From positions 5,642,001-5,706,000 of the forward strand of contig NZ_CP109130.1 of the NCBI RefSeq assembly GCF_035917975.1: a stretch of DNA of 64,000 nucleotides, given 5' to 3'. This DNA is from Streptosporangium sp. NBC_01756 (GTDB taxonomy: Bacteria; Actinomycetota; Actinomycetes; Streptosporangiales; Streptosporangiaceae). Below the pieces are notes generated by a model. The model was given only the letters and a program-made list of their open reading frames with translations. It had not been told where the DNA came from and did no database searches. Made by a program: the position numbers and the translations under genes. This document shows positions 10,011-19,330 of this stretch, one piece after another (positions within the stretch are counted from its first letter, which is position 1; each line of letters starts with the position of its first letter).

Positions 10011-10672
10011 GGGGAGACCGCCCCCGTCGTGGCGCCGAGCGTCGGGCGGGCCGTGCGCAGGCGCTCGTCGAGATCGCGCAGGACCCCGTAGGCCTCGGCG
10101 GTGCCCGGTGTCTCGCCGTAGGTCACGTCGTCGAACACCCGCGCCGCGGCGGCCAGTTCGGCGGCGAATCCGGGCAGCGCGCGTCCGGCCTCGGCGGCGA
10201 GCTCGTCCGCGGTACGGCCGGGCGTGGAGTCGACGATGACCCGGTCCTCCAGGTCTCGTGCGACGGCCCGGAGCCGCTCGCGCACGGCCTCGGCCCACCG
10301 GCTCTCGGCGGCCAGCCGTTCTGCGGCCTCGCGATGCTCGGCGGCGGTGCGGCGGCGCTCTCCGAAGATCCCCTCCTTGCGCGTGGTGCCGCCCCTGACG
10401 GTCCGGCGCGCGATCAGGATCACCGCGGTGACGGCGGCGACGACGATCACCACCAGGACGATCCGCGCGGCCACGCTGCCGACGACGCCCACGGACTCCT
10501 GGTCCAGCAGGTCGCCGAGGAACTGGTTCGCGGCCCGCATGACACGGTCGACGAGGGACTCCTTGGCGTACTCGGACCTGAGGAGCTCCGCGGCCGCCTC
10601 ACGCCCGGCCTGCTCGCGGTCGATGTCGATCGGCGCCGTCAGGAGCGCCGGGTGGGTCAGAACGGGGACCAC
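10007..10672 (-). CDS. DUF4129 domain membrane protein
   Basis: A 221-residue protein with a membrane segment near residues 58-80 (IVLVVIVVAAVTAVILIA) and a C-terminal DUF4129 domain containing the pattern WAEAVRERLRAVARDLEDR and TPGRTADELAAEA, both hallmarks. The GTG at 10672 overlaps the upstream membrane-protein gene by 16 bp. DUF4129 domains are often linked to transglutaminase-like or MoxR-associated envelope systems, which matches this operon. The frame stays open far upstream, but that part is antisense shadow. Confidence 0.85.
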   Translation of the reverse strand: MVPVLTHPALLTAPIDIDREQAGREAAAELLRSEYAKESLVDRVMRAANQFLGDLLDQESVGVVGSVAARIVLVVIVVAAVTAVILIARRTVRGGTTRKEGIFGERRRTAAEHREAAERLAAESRWAEAVRERLRAVARDLEDRVIVDSTPGRTADELAAEAGRALPGFAAELAAAARVFDDVTYGETPGTAEAYGVLRDLDERLRTARPTLGATTGAVSP

Positions 10673-11961
10673 GGGGCTCCCTGACCGGTCCGGCCGTCCC
10701 GGCCCGGTCCGGCGGGGGTGATGGACGGGTCCCACAGGTCGTCGGCCGACGCGTGCACCCAGCCCTGCCGCTGCTGCTCGATCGCGGCGGTCTGCAGCAC
10801 CAGGTCGAACGCCTCGGCGCGCATCCGCCGGTCGGCGTAGAGGAGGCCTTGGACGCCCGCCTGGAACGGGTAGGTGATCATCGCGCCGATGGTGCCGCCG
10901 ATGGCGATCAGGACCGCCGCGCCGATCTGCGAGGCCGTGGAGGTCTCGCCGGTGACGCCGATGAAGGCTCCCGCCAAGGTGAAGGGGAAGGAGAGCGCCG
11001 TGGTGGCCAGGCCCGCGATGAGCTGGGTCAGCAGCAGGATGCCGAGCGTCCGCCAGAAGCCGCCGTTCACCAGGGTCCAGGATCTGCGCAGCGAGGCGAG
11101 GACGCCGCGCCGCTCCAGCACCGCCACGGACGCCGCGAGTGCCAGGCGGGTGGTGACGAAGAGCGCGTAGGCGATGAAACCCAGCACCAGCACCGCGCCC
11201 AGCAGGACCGTCGACCCGATGTCGGCGCCCGCCGACGCCAGCACCCACAGGAGTGCGAAGATCAGCGCCAGTGGCAGCAGCATGACCAGCATGCTGACCA
11301 CCACCAGTCCGAACAGCGTGGGCACCCGGTCCCGGGTCAGTCGCCAGGCCTCGCCCCCCGTCGTCCTGCCGCCGAAGACCGCCCGGCCCAGGATCCGGGT
11401 CAGCACGCCGGTGAGCAGGGTGACCGCGATGAACTGCACCGCGTAGGAGATCAGCGTCCCGCCGTACTGGGAGAGGAAGTCCGTACTCTGCGGGCCGATG
11501 GACGCCGCGGAACCGTCCAGTTCCGCGCTCATCCCGGTGAGCAGGGCCGACTGGCCGATCGCCACCGGGATCGCGCCGAGCGCGGCGACGATCACCGAGA
11601 GGCCCAGGACGGTCTTGGGGTTGGAGCGGATCAGCTTGATCGCGCCGTCGAGGATGTCGCCGAGGCCGAGCGGGCGCAGCGGGATGATCCCCGGGCGCAG
11701 CGCGGCCGGCGGCGGCCGGTAGCCGTGGGGCTGCCCGCCGTACGGGCCCGGGTGGTACGGCGGCGCCTGGTCGTGGGGGGCCTGCGGCTGCGGCGGGGCC
11801 TGCCCGCCGTACGGCTGCTGCGGAGGTGGGGGAGGGGATTGCGGCGGAGGCGGCGCGCCGGGCGCGGTCCACGGCGATCCCGGGGCGTTGCCGTAGGGCG
11901 GAGGTTGGTTGGACGCCCAGCCGGATGGCGTGCCGGGAGTGGAGCCGTGACCGTCTGACAT
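10657..11961 (-). CDS. Multi-pass membrane protein (glycerophosphodiester phosphodiesterase membrane-domain-like)
   Basis: A 434-residue protein. Residues 1 to about 95 are a Pro/Gly/Gln-rich, probably disordered cytoplasmic tail; then about six membrane segments follow, with LRPLGLGDILDGAIKLIRSNPKTV just before the first, a sequence typical of actinobacterial proteins annotated as glycerophosphoryl diester phosphodiesterase membrane domain. No catalytic phosphodiesterase domain is present. ATG 11961 has GGGA close upstream and is preferred over a start at 12024. It is the first gene of the minus-strand MoxR operon, divergent from mtrA. Confidence 0.82.
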   Translation of the reverse strand: MSDGHGSTPGTPSGWASNQPPPYGNAPGSPWTAPGAPPPPQSPPPPPQQPYGGQAPPQPQAPHDQAPPYHPGPYGGQPHGYRPPPAALRPGIIPLRPLGLGDILDGAIKLIRSNPKTVLGLSVIVAALGAIPVAIGQSALLTGMSAELDGSAASIGPQSTDFLSQYGGTLISYAVQFIAVTLLTGVLTRILGRAVFGGRTTGGEAWRLTRDRVPTLFGLVVVSMLVMLLPLALIFALLWVLASAGADIGSTVLLGAVLVLGFIAYALFVTTRLALAASVAVLERRGVLASLRRSWTLVNGGFWRTLGILLLTQLIAGLATTALSFPFTLAGAFIGVTGETSTASQIGAAVLIAIGGTIGAMITYPFQAGVQGLLYADRRMRAEAFDLVLQTAAIEQQRQGWVHASADDLWDPSITPAGPGRDGRTGQGAPWSPF

Positions 11962-12305
11962 ATCCCAATCCTGACATGTGGACACACCGATTGTGCTGAT
12001 GGGGAGATCACACCGAGGTTTCACCCCACAAGTCGTCGACGGAGATGGCGGAGGGATGGCCGAGACACCGTCGTTTACACCAGACTGGGAACGTGACCAC
12101 CTCCGCTTGGCGTTCGCAGTCGCCAGGGCCGGAGTCGGTCATGCAGGGGGGACCACTGTGAGCTTTACGTTGTGTGCGCCTAAAATTCGGCATTTGGATG
12201 GCCGACCGTTGACTGGTGTCATCCAGTAGTCGGACAAGGGTAATCTTCGACCACCGTGCCGTTTATCCCAAAGACTCCCAAACTGCGTAAAACGAATGAG
12301 GGGCC
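11962..12305. promoter_or_regulatory. Divergent intergenic region upstream of mtrA, with nested inverted repeat
   Basis: No gene is visible in these 344 bp. A nested inverted repeat lies at 12202-12233: outer arms CCGAC/GTCGG and inner arms ACTGG (12212-12216)/CCAGT (12223-12227). A TAAAAT hexamer just upstream of it (near 12180) could be a -10 element. The region must carry promoters for both mtrA and the divergent MoxR operon. No GTAAC-type direct repeats expected of MtrA self-binding were recognised. Confidence 0.5.
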
Positions 12306-12983
12306 ATGAAAGGACGCGTGCTGGTCGTCGACGACGACGCCGCTCTCGCCGAGATGCTCGGCATCGTGCTACGCGGAGAGGGTTTCGAACCTTCCTTCGT
12401 CTCCGACGGGGACAAGGCGCTCGACGCGTTCCGCGACACCCGGCCCGATCTGGTCCTGCTCGACCTGATGCTGCCCGGTGCCGACGGCATCGACGTGTGC
12501 CGCCGCATCCGTGCCGAGTCCGGTGTGCCGATCGTCATGCTGACGGCCAAGAGCGACACCATCGACGTCGTCCTCGGCCTGGAGTCGGGAGCCGACGACT
12601 ACATCGTCAAGCCGTTCAAGCCCAAGGAGCTGGTGGCCCGGGTGCGGGCGCGGCTGCGCCGCACCGACGAGCCGACGCCGGAGATCCTGCAGATCGGCGA
12701 CATCACCATCGACGTCGCCGGGCACTCGGTCAAGCGGGACGAGGAGACCATCAACCTCACCCCGCTGGAGTTCGACCTCCTGGTCGCGCTGGCCCGCAAG
12801 CCGCGTCAGGTCTTCACCCGCGAGGTCCTGCTCGAACAGGTCTGGGGATACCGGCACGCGGCCGACACCCGCCTGGTCAACGTGCACGTCCAGCGGCTCC
12901 GAGCCAAGATTGAAAAGGACCCCGAGCACCCTGAGATCGTCGTGACGGTCCGCGGGGTCGGCTACAAGGCCGGCCCGGCCTGA
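12306..12983 (+). CDS. mtrA: DNA-binding response regulator MtrA
   Basis: A 225-residue OmpR/PhoB-family regulator. The receiver has acidic residues D9-D11, the phospho-acceptor Asp53 in LVLLDLMLPG and the conserved Lys in IVKPFKPKELVARV; the C-terminal winged helix carries LTPLEFDLLVALARKPRQVFTRE and the WGYRHAADTRLVNVHVQRLR recognition region. Identity as MtrA is supported by the immediately following MtrB and LpqB genes, an arrangement conserved across actinobacteria. MtrA controls cell-wall, division and developmental genes. ATG 12306 follows a GAGGGGCC ribosome-binding region. Confidence 0.96.
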   Translation: MKGRVLVVDDDAALAEMLGIVLRGEGFEPSFVSDGDKALDAFRDTRPDLVLLDLMLPGADGIDVCRRIRAESGVPIVMLTAKSDTIDVVLGLESGADDYIVKPFKPKELVARVRARLRRTDEPTPEILQIGDITIDVAGHSVKRDEETINLTPLEFDLLVALARKPRQVFTREVLLEQVWGYRHAADTRLVNVHVQRLRAKIEKDPEHPEIVVTVRGVGYKAGPA

Positions 12984-13011
12984 CCTGCGCGGATCCCTTC
13001 GGGAGCCGGAC

Positions 13012-14751
13012 ATGTCCCCCTCGCAGCGGAAGCACCGCCGCACCCTGCGCCAACTGGTGCGGGGTGTACGGCGGCGCGCCCGCCGCGCCGTGGGCGGCGT
13101 GCGCCGGGTCTGGCGGCGCTCCCTGCAGCTCCGCGTGGTCACCAGCACGATGGTCATATCCATCGCGGTGGTCGCCGTGCTCGGCGTCTTCCTCATGCAG
13201 CAGATCATCTCCACCACCCTGGAGGCCCGGGAGCGCGCGGCGAAGAGCGAGGCGCAGGCCGACAGGAACGCGGTGCTCGGCTATCTGAACCAGCCGGCCG
13301 GCGACGCCTCCAAACCGTCCGCCGACGCGGGTGACGACCTCCAGCGGGGCGGGGACAGCCCGCTCAGCCAGGCGGTCTACACGCTGGCCGGCCGCGCCGG
13401 ATCCCCGCCCCGCTACTCGGTGTTCGCCCGCAACGACAACCAGCCGGGGGAGTTCTACGGCACCAACAACATCGACCAGCGGAGCATCCCGTCCGGGCTG
13501 CGCGAAGAGGTGTTCAAAAAGGCGCCCGGCGAGGACAGCACCCACTACGGGAACCTCTACTACGAGGACCGGCGCGAGCCGGTGCGGGGCCTGGTCATCG
13601 GCACCCGCCTCGACACCTCCGAGACCATGCTGGACGGCGGATACGAGATCTACCATCTGATCCCGCTGGACAAGGAGGAGGTGACCCTCAACTCGGTCCT
13701 GCGGATGCTCGTGGCCGTCGGGGTGGCGCTGGTCCTGCTGCTGGCCGCCATCGCCTCCCTGGTCACCCGCCAGGTGGTCACGCCGGTACGGCTGACGCGC
13801 CAGGCCGCCGAGCGGCTGGCCGCCGGCCGCCTGGACGAGCGGTTGAAGGTCCGGGGCGAGGACGACCTGGCCCGCCTGGCCGCCTCCTTCAACGAGATGG
13901 CCGCCAACCTGGCACTGAAGATCCACCAGTTGGAGGAGCTCTCGCACGTCCAGCGGCAGTTCGTCTCCGACGTCTCACACGAGCTGCGCACCCCGCTGAC
14001 CACCGTGCGGATGGCCGCCGACCTGCTCTATGACGCCCGGGAGGACTTCGACCCGATGGCCGCCCGTTCGGCCGAGCTGATGCAGAACCAGCTCAACCGG
14101 TTCGAGTCGATGCTCGCCGACCTGCTGGAGATCAGCCGCTACGACGCGGGCGCGGCCGAGCTGGACGTCGACCCGGTGGACGTCAGGGACGTGGTGCTGC
14201 GCGCCGTGGCCGACTCCGAGGCGCTGGCCGAGCGCCACTCCACCCGGTTCGACCTGCGGCTGCCGAGCGAGCCCTGCATGGCCGAGATGGACAGCCGCCG
14301 GGTCGAGCGGATCCTGCGCAACCTGCTGTTCAACGCGATCGAGCACGGGGAGGGCCGGGAGATCATCGTCTCGGTCGGCGCGGACCGGGACGCGGTGGCG
14401 GTGGCGGTACGGGACCACGGGGTGGGCCTCAAGCCGGGCGAGGAGAACCTGGTCTTCGACCGGTTCTGGCGGGCCGACCCGTCACGTGCGCGGACCATCG
14501 GCGGCACCGGCCTGGGCCTGGCGATCTCCCGTGAGGACGCGATCCTGCACGGAGGGTGGCTGCAGGCATGGGGGTCGCCGGGGGAGGGGTCGCAGTTCCG
14601 GCTCTCGCTGCCCCGGGTGGCCGGGGCGCCGCTGCGCGGTTCGCCGTTGTCGCTGGTCCCGCCGGAGGTGGAGATGCGGCGGGCGTGGCGGGGGCACATG
14701 ACCCCGGTGCTGTCACCGGCGATCGCGGAAGGGGGGAACGGTGCGAGCTAG
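13012..14751 (+). CDS. mtrB: Sensor histidine kinase MtrB
   Basis: A 579-residue membrane kinase. A basic N-terminus is followed by a membrane segment near residues 42-66, an extracytoplasmic sensor region of about 160 residues, a second membrane segment near 227-250, a HAMP linker, the dimerisation/phospho-acceptor box SDVSHELRTPL with His323 and an ATPase domain with N-box (LLFNAIEHG), G1 (VRDHGVGL), F and G2 (GGTGLGLAISRE) motifs. It phosphorylates MtrA. The C-terminal extension after the kinase is Pro/Arg-rich. ATG 13012 lies 28 bp after mtrA and the 3' end overlaps lpqB by 11 bp. Confidence 0.96.
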   Translation: MSPSQRKHRRTLRQLVRGVRRRARRAVGGVRRVWRRSLQLRVVTSTMVISIAVVAVLGVFLMQQIISTTLEARERAAKSEAQADRNAVLGYLNQPAGDASKPSADAGDDLQRGGDSPLSQAVYTLAGRAGSPPRYSVFARNDNQPGEFYGTNNIDQRSIPSGLREEVFKKAPGEDSTHYGNLYYEDRREPVRGLVIGTRLDTSETMLDGGYEIYHLIPLDKEEVTLNSVLRMLVAVGVALVLLLAAIASLVTRQVVTPVRLTRQAAERLAAGRLDERLKVRGEDDLARLAASFNEMAANLALKIHQLEELSHVQRQFVSDVSHELRTPLTTVRMAADLLYDAREDFDPMAARSAELMQNQLNRFESMLADLLEISRYDAGAAELDVDPVDVRDVVLRAVADSEALAERHSTRFDLRLPSEPCMAEMDSRRVERILRNLLFNAIEHGEGREIIVSVGADRDAVAVAVRDHGVGLKPGEENLVFDRFWRADPSRARTIGGTGLGLAISREDAILHGGWLQAWGSPGEGSQFRLSLPRVAGAPLRGSPLSLVPPEVEMRRAWRGHMTPVLSPAIAEGGNGAS

Positions 14752-16507
14752 GACGGGAAGGCGTATGGGCGCGGTCGGCCTGGTCGCCGTGCTCACCTGG
14801 AGCGGGGCGGCGTGTTCCGTCATCCCCACCGGGGACAAGGCCATCGCGGTGGACAACGAGCGCAAGAGCAATCCGCTGGGCGACCCGTACGCACGGGTGA
14901 TCGCCATGCCGCCGAGCCCCAGCTGGACGGCCGAGGAGGTCGTCACCGGTTTCCGGGCCGCGATGGCGAGCGTCGACGACCCCCGGCGCGAGGTCGCGCG
15001 CAAATACCTCACCGACGACTTCGCCGGGAAGTGGAACCCGCTGAGCGGGGTGACGGTCTACAAGCAGGAGGAGTACGTCCCCGCGCAGGAGGGGGAGAAG
15101 GAGACGCGGGTCACGCTCAAGGGCACCGTGACGGCGATGATCGACCAGGACGGCCGCTACTGGCCGAAGAGCACCACCCTCAACGAGCCCTTCACCCTCG
15201 TGAAGGGAGCGGGCGGGTGGCGGATCAGCTCGGCGCCCGACGGCCTGATGCTGTCGGAGGCCGACGTCGACCGCGCCTACCTCAAGGTGGACCTCTACTT
15301 CCTGGACTCGGCGTGGAAGGGCCTGGTGGCCGACCAGGTCCGGGTGCCGATCGACCCCTCCTCCAACTTCGCCAAGACGACGGTCGAGCGATTACTCAAG
15401 GGGCCGAGCAGCCTGCTGCGGAAGGCGGTGAACTCCGCCTTCCGGCCGGGCACCGAGCTCATCGACGTCACCACCGACGACAACCGCGTCGTCGTCGACC
15501 TGACCAAGCCCGTCGACTCCGACCGGATCGCCCCCATGTCGGCCCAGCTCGCCGCGACGCTCTCCGGCCTCACCAACGGAGGCTGGGGCTTCGAGATCAG
15601 GGTGAACGGCGAGCTCTACTACTCCGACACCGCGCTGCAGATCGCCGCCCAGGAGCAGTCGGACTTCGACCCGTGGATGACTCCCGGCGAGGTCCGCCCC
15701 TACTACCTGGCCGGTGGCGCGCTCTGGCAGCTGGGCAACGACAAGGTCGGCCGTCAGATACAGGTCGGGGAGGGCGAGATGGGCGACACGCGCATCCGTC
15801 CGGCGATCAGCAACCAGGGACAGGTGGCCGCCCTGTCGAAGGACCGCACGAAGGTCTCGGTCGCGCCGCTCACCGTGGGCGGGAAATGGCAGGACCGGTT
15901 CACCGGCCACGACCTCACCCCGCCCTCATGGGACCGCTACGACACGTTGTGGACGGTCGACCGGCCCAGCGACCACTCGTCGACGGTGCTGCGGACGGGG
16001 AACGACGGCAAGCAGTACCGGGTCACGGTGCCCGACCTGGACACGGTCTACGTCAAGGCGCTCAAGGTCGCGCGTGACGGGGTGCACGTCGCGGTGGTGG
16101 TCAAGAACGGCACCGGGGAGGAAGAGGTCGAGATCGGCACGATCGTCGGCCGGGGCGGCGACACCAGGATCACCGACCTGCAGTCCGTGGTGTCCGCCGA
16201 CGGCGGCCAGACGATCAAGGATATCGCGTGGAAGGACGGCAAGTCCCTCTACGTGCTCACCGGCAAGTCCGAGCTGCTGGAGGCCTCGGTCACCGACGAG
16301 CCCAAGTCGCTGGCCTCCAACGCCAGGATCGAGACCATCACCGCCCTGGACGGCTCCCTGCTGGCCGGGGCGGTGGACGACAACGGCAACCGCCAGGTCC
16401 TCTCCTGGAACCGCGGCTCCGCCAAGTGGGAGGCGATGGTCAAGGAGGGCGGGTCCACGGACTTCACCGAGAAGGGCCCCTCCTCCCCGGCCTATCCGCT
16501 GGGGTGA
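14741..16507 (+). CDS. lpqB: Lipoprotein LpqB (MtrB-associated, GerMN domain)
   Basis: A 588-residue lipoprotein. The signal sequence ends in GAAC (lipobox), followed by a GerMN-type domain around residues 205-300 (for example VERLLKGPSSLLRKAVNSAF) and a beta-propeller-like C-terminal half. LpqB interacts with the extracellular domain of MtrB and modulates MtrAB signalling in mycobacteria. GTG 14741 overlaps the mtrB 3' end, so the three genes are translationally coupled. Length and order match the family. Confidence 0.94.
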   Translation: MRARTGRRMGAVGLVAVLTWSGAACSVIPTGDKAIAVDNERKSNPLGDPYARVIAMPPSPSWTAEEVVTGFRAAMASVDDPRREVARKYLTDDFAGKWNPLSGVTVYKQEEYVPAQEGEKETRVTLKGTVTAMIDQDGRYWPKSTTLNEPFTLVKGAGGWRISSAPDGLMLSEADVDRAYLKVDLYFLDSAWKGLVADQVRVPIDPSSNFAKTTVERLLKGPSSLLRKAVNSAFRPGTELIDVTTDDNRVVVDLTKPVDSDRIAPMSAQLAATLSGLTNGGWGFEIRVNGELYYSDTALQIAAQEQSDFDPWMTPGEVRPYYLAGGALWQLGNDKVGRQIQVGEGEMGDTRIRPAISNQGQVAALSKDRTKVSVAPLTVGGKWQDRFTGHDLTPPSWDRYDTLWTVDRPSDHSSTVLRTGNDGKQYRVTVPDLDTVYVKALKVARDGVHVAVVVKNGTGEEEVEIGTIVGRGGDTRITDLQSVVSADGGQTIKDIAWKDGKSLYVLTGKSELLEASVTDEPKSLASNARIETITALDGSLLAGAVDDNGNRQVLSWNRGSAKWEAMVKEGGSTDFTEKGPSSPAYPLG

Positions 16508-16598
16508 GCGGCCGGGCCTCCCCGGGCCGGCCCACCGCGATGAGCGGTCCCGCCGCGGGGACGGGCTGTTTGTCGGTGCCGACTGGCACCGTGGACCT

Positions 16599-17303
16599 GT
16601 GCCGACAGCTCTGCTCGACCTGCTCCTGCCGCCCCGCTGCGCCGGATGCGACGCGCCCGGGGCCCTCGTCTGCGCCCGCTGCACGGCGGAGCTGCACGGC
16701 GAGCCCGCGCGCCGGATGCCCGCCCCGGTCCCGCCCGGCCTGCCCGAGTGCTGGTCGGCGACCGGCTACACAACCGCCGCACAACGGACGATCATCGCTT
16801 ACAAGGAGCGCGGCCGCACCGCGCTGGCCCCCTTCCTCGCCGGCTCCCTGGCGCTGACGATCGCCACCGCGGTCGGCGACCGGCCGGTCGTCCTCGTCCC
16901 GGTGCCGAGCGCCCGCGCGGCCGTGCGGCGGCGCGGGCACGCTCCGGTGACCAGGCTGACGGAGCTGGCGGCGGGCTGCCTCCGCGCGGCCGGTTGGCCG
17001 GCGACCGTGGCGGAGATCCTCGCCCCGCGCCGCAGGGTCGCCGACCAGGCGGGCCTGAGCTCGCTCCAGCGGGCCGCGAACCTGTCCATGGCATTCAGGG
17101 TCACGACCGGCCGGAACGGGGCCGGAGTGGGTTCCTGGGGCGGCGCGGGGCCGGTTGTGCTGGTGGACGACATCATCACCACCGGTGCGACGCTCGCCGA
17201 GGCGGCCAGGGCGCTGCGCGAGGCGGGCGTGCCGGTTCCGCTCGCTGTCACGATCGCCGCGACACGCCGGAAGGGGGAAGTTCCTCCCCATGACGGAGGG
17301 TGA
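16599..17303 (+). CDS. comF: ComF-family phosphoribosyltransferase-like protein
   Basis: A 234-residue ComF/GntX-family protein. The N-terminus carries a zinc-binding set C14-x2-C17-x7-C25-x2-C28, and the C-terminal phosphoribosyltransferase fold has the PRPP-binding loop VVLVDDIITTGATL near residue 186. ComF proteins are linked to DNA uptake or late replication restart, but the actinobacterial role is unproven. GTG 16599 is the only start that places the zinc motif at the N-terminus. Its position between lpqB and hpf is the conserved actinobacterial order. Confidence 0.9.
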   Translation: MPTALLDLLLPPRCAGCDAPGALVCARCTAELHGEPARRMPAPVPPGLPECWSATGYTTAAQRTIIAYKERGRTALAPFLAGSLALTIATAVGDRPVVLVPVPSARAAVRRRGHAPVTRLTELAAGCLRAAGWPATVAEILAPRRRVADQAGLSSLQRAANLSMAFRVTTGRNGAGVGSWGGAGPVVLVDDIITTGATLAEAARALREAGVPVPLAVTIAATRRKGEVPPHDGG

Positions 17304-17824
17304 GGGGCGGTCGGGTGATCGGTCTCACCGGGTAGCCACACCTCCCTGTCCCGGCGGCGGATCCGGGGCCGTTCACCATGGCGGGAAAGCTTTCGCGCAC
17401 GATCGTGCAGCGCGGCCGGAGCGGCCTTCCGCACGGCCGGCGGGCAGCGGTTGATCACCCAAAGTGATCCGTCGGCCGGTGTCCAGGCTGACATTCGGCC
17501 GGGATGCGGATAGCGTCTGAGCCATGGCACCCGCTCGGGTCCGTGGTTGCGCCGGGCCGACTCCCGTAAGAGAGCCGGTTCGGTTAGCCGATGCCAGCCG
17601 CAGGCCAAACGGTCCACGTAAGACGACTTCTTGTCGATCGATCACGGTGCGGCTTAGAGGTAAGTCCTGCCTTCCCGGGGAGCCAGATGTTCCTCGCCAG
17701 AAGAGAAGGGCATGTAGTGGCAAAGAGCTGCGAAACCCTCAGCAGGCGGATGTGGGGACGAAGACCAGGTCGGCCGAGCGGGTGCCGCAGCACTACATCG
17801 CCGAGGTTCGAAGGGGGTCCGTGC
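17304..17824 (+). promoter_or_regulatory. 521-bp leader/promoter region of hpf with two palindromes
   Basis: No convincing gene was found here. GCACGATCGTGC at 17397-17408 is a perfect 12-bp palindrome, and GATCAC/GTGATC arms separated by 5 bp lie at 17453-17469. The remaining roughly 350 bp before the hpf start is unusually long for this gene-dense block, so a long 5' leader or additional promoter elements are likely. No known riboswitch consensus was recognised. Confidence 0.5.
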
Positions 17825-18481
17825 ATGGACATCATCGTCAAGGGTCGGCACACCGGAGTGAGTGACCGATTCCGTGACCATGTGAACGCCAAGCTGGCCA
17901 GGATCGAGCGTCTGGACCACAAACTCATCAGTGTCGATGTGGAGGTGACCAAGGAGAGCAATCCGCGGATCACCGACCAGCGCGAGCGGGTCGAGCTCAC
18001 CATCCACTCGCGTGGCCCCGCCGTACGGGCCGAGGCCACGGCCGACGACCGTTTCGCCGCCCTCGACATCGCGCTCGGAAAGCTTGAGGGAAGACTCCGG
18101 CGCCTCGCTGACCGGCGAAAAGTCCACCACGGCAACCACTGCCCGCCCTCCGTCGCCGAGCTGACCGCCACCGCCCTCGCGGAGACTCTCGAATCCGCGC
18201 CCGCGCGGCTGTTCGACGGCGCCCGGCTCGAGCAGGAGGCCCAGGAGGGCGCTCCCGAGGACAAGGCCATCATCCCGATCCAGATGGACGGTGACGGGCC
18301 GCTGGTCGTCCGGGAGAAGACCCACCAGGCCGATCCGATGACCATCGACCAGGCTCTCCTGGAGATGGAGCTGGTCGGGCACGACTTCTACCTGTTCCGT
18401 GACAAAGAGAGCGGACAGCCGAGCGTCGTATATCTGCGACAGGGCTACAACTACGGCGTTCTGCGCCTCGTCGAACCCTGA
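17825..18481 (+). CDS. hpf: Ribosome hibernation-promoting factor, long form
   Basis: A 218-residue protein with an N-terminal HPF/RaiA domain (MDIIVKGRHTGVSDRFRDHV; the residues 1-110 bind the decoding centre) and a C-terminal domain starting near 155 (LVVREKTHQADPMTIDQALLEMELVGHDF) that dimerises and drives 100S ribosome formation in long-form HPFs. It stabilises idle ribosomes in stationary phase or stress. ATG 17825 is chosen because it begins the conserved domain; the open frame upstream has no homology-like sequence. It lies upstream of a NarL-type regulator and secA, as is usual. Confidence 0.95.
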   Translation: MDIIVKGRHTGVSDRFRDHVNAKLARIERLDHKLISVDVEVTKESNPRITDQRERVELTIHSRGPAVRAEATADDRFAALDIALGKLEGRLRRLADRRKVHHGNHCPPSVAELTATALAETLESAPARLFDGARLEQEAQEGAPEDKAIIPIQMDGDGPLVVREKTHQADPMTIDQALLEMELVGHDFYLFRDKESGQPSVVYLRQGYNYGVLRLVEP

Positions 18482-18576
18482 CCGACACGTCTGAAGATCC
18501 TCTCCGACCAACCCGCGGACCCGTCAACCCGTGTAATCATTGCGGTCCAACGGCTCTGGCCCCCCGAGGAGGAGGC

Positions 18577-19281
18577 GTGACGGAACCCGACGAGGCGACC
18601 CGCCCTGCCAGGAGCGGCGACCCGATCCGCGTGCTGATCGTCGACGATCACGCGCTGATCCGGCGCAGCCTGGAAATGGCCCTGTCCGCGGAGACGGACA
18701 TCGAGGTGGTCGGTGAGGCGAGCGACGGCCAGGAAGCGGTCGAGCTCGCCGACCGGCTCACCCCCGATGTCATGCTCATGGACGTACGGATGCCCCGGAG
18801 GAGCGGCATCGAGGCCACCCGTGAGATCAAGGCCTCGGTGCCGAGCACGCGGATCATCATGCTGACCGTGAGCGACGAGGAGGAGGACCTCTTCGAGGCG
18901 ATCAAGGCAGGCGCCACCGGTTACCTGCTGAAGAACGTCCAGCTCGACGAGGTGCCCGAGGCCGTGCGCGGAGTCCACGAGGGGCAGTCGCTGATCAACC
19001 CGGCGATGGCGGCCAAGCTCATCAGCGAGTTCGCGAACATGAGCCGCAAGGAGGCCGAGCGGCCTCCCCAGCTCCCCGTCCCCCGGTTGACCGACCGGGA
19101 GATGGAGGTGCTCCGCCTGGTCGCCAAGGGGATGAACAACCGCGAGATCGCCAAGCAGCTGTTCATCTCCGAGAACACGGTGAAGAACCACGTCCGCAAC
19201 ATCCTGGACAAGCTCCAGCTCCACTCGCGGATGGAAGCGGTGGTCTACGCGGTCCGCGAGCGGATGCTCGAGATCACCTGA
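18577..19281 (+). CDS. NarL/LuxR-type response regulator (orphan)
   Basis: A 234-residue regulator with a receiver domain (acid pocket VDDH near residue 22, phospho-acceptor Asp69 in LMDVRMPRRSG, Thr in IIMLTVSDEEED, Lys in YLLKNVQLDE) and a C-terminal LuxR HTH (LTDREMEVLRLVAKGMNNREIAKQLFISENTVKNHV). GTG 18577 follows GGAGGAGG, a very strong ribosome-binding site. No histidine kinase gene is adjacent, so its partner or trigger is unknown. An equivalent orphan regulator occurs near hpf-secA in other actinomycetes. Confidence 0.92.
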   Translation: MTEPDEATRPARSGDPIRVLIVDDHALIRRSLEMALSAETDIEVVGEASDGQEAVELADRLTPDVMLMDVRMPRRSGIEATREIKASVPSTRIIMLTVSDEEEDLFEAIKAGATGYLLKNVQLDEVPEAVRGVHEGQSLINPAMAAKLISEFANMSRKEAERPPQLPVPRLTDREMEVLRLVAKGMNNREIAKQLFISENTVKNHVRNILDKLQLHSRMEAVVYAVRERMLEIT

Positions 19282-19290
19282 CGCGCCGGA

Positions 19291-19317
19291 TGCGGCGCCC
19301 CGGCCAGGGGCGCCGCA
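19291..19317. terminator. Bidirectional terminator between response regulator and glycosylase genes
   Basis: Perfect 11-bp arms TGCGGCGCCCC and GGGGCGCCGCA with a 5-nt loop lie 9 bp after the regulator stop and 14 bp before the end of the convergent gene. Confidence 0.75.
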
Positions 19318-19330
19318 CCCACGCAGCGGA

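Noticed and set aside
10007..11977. A 656-codon open frame on the minus strand
   Set aside because: Only its last 221 codons are DUF4129; the rest is antisense/out-of-frame shadow of the membrane-protein gene.
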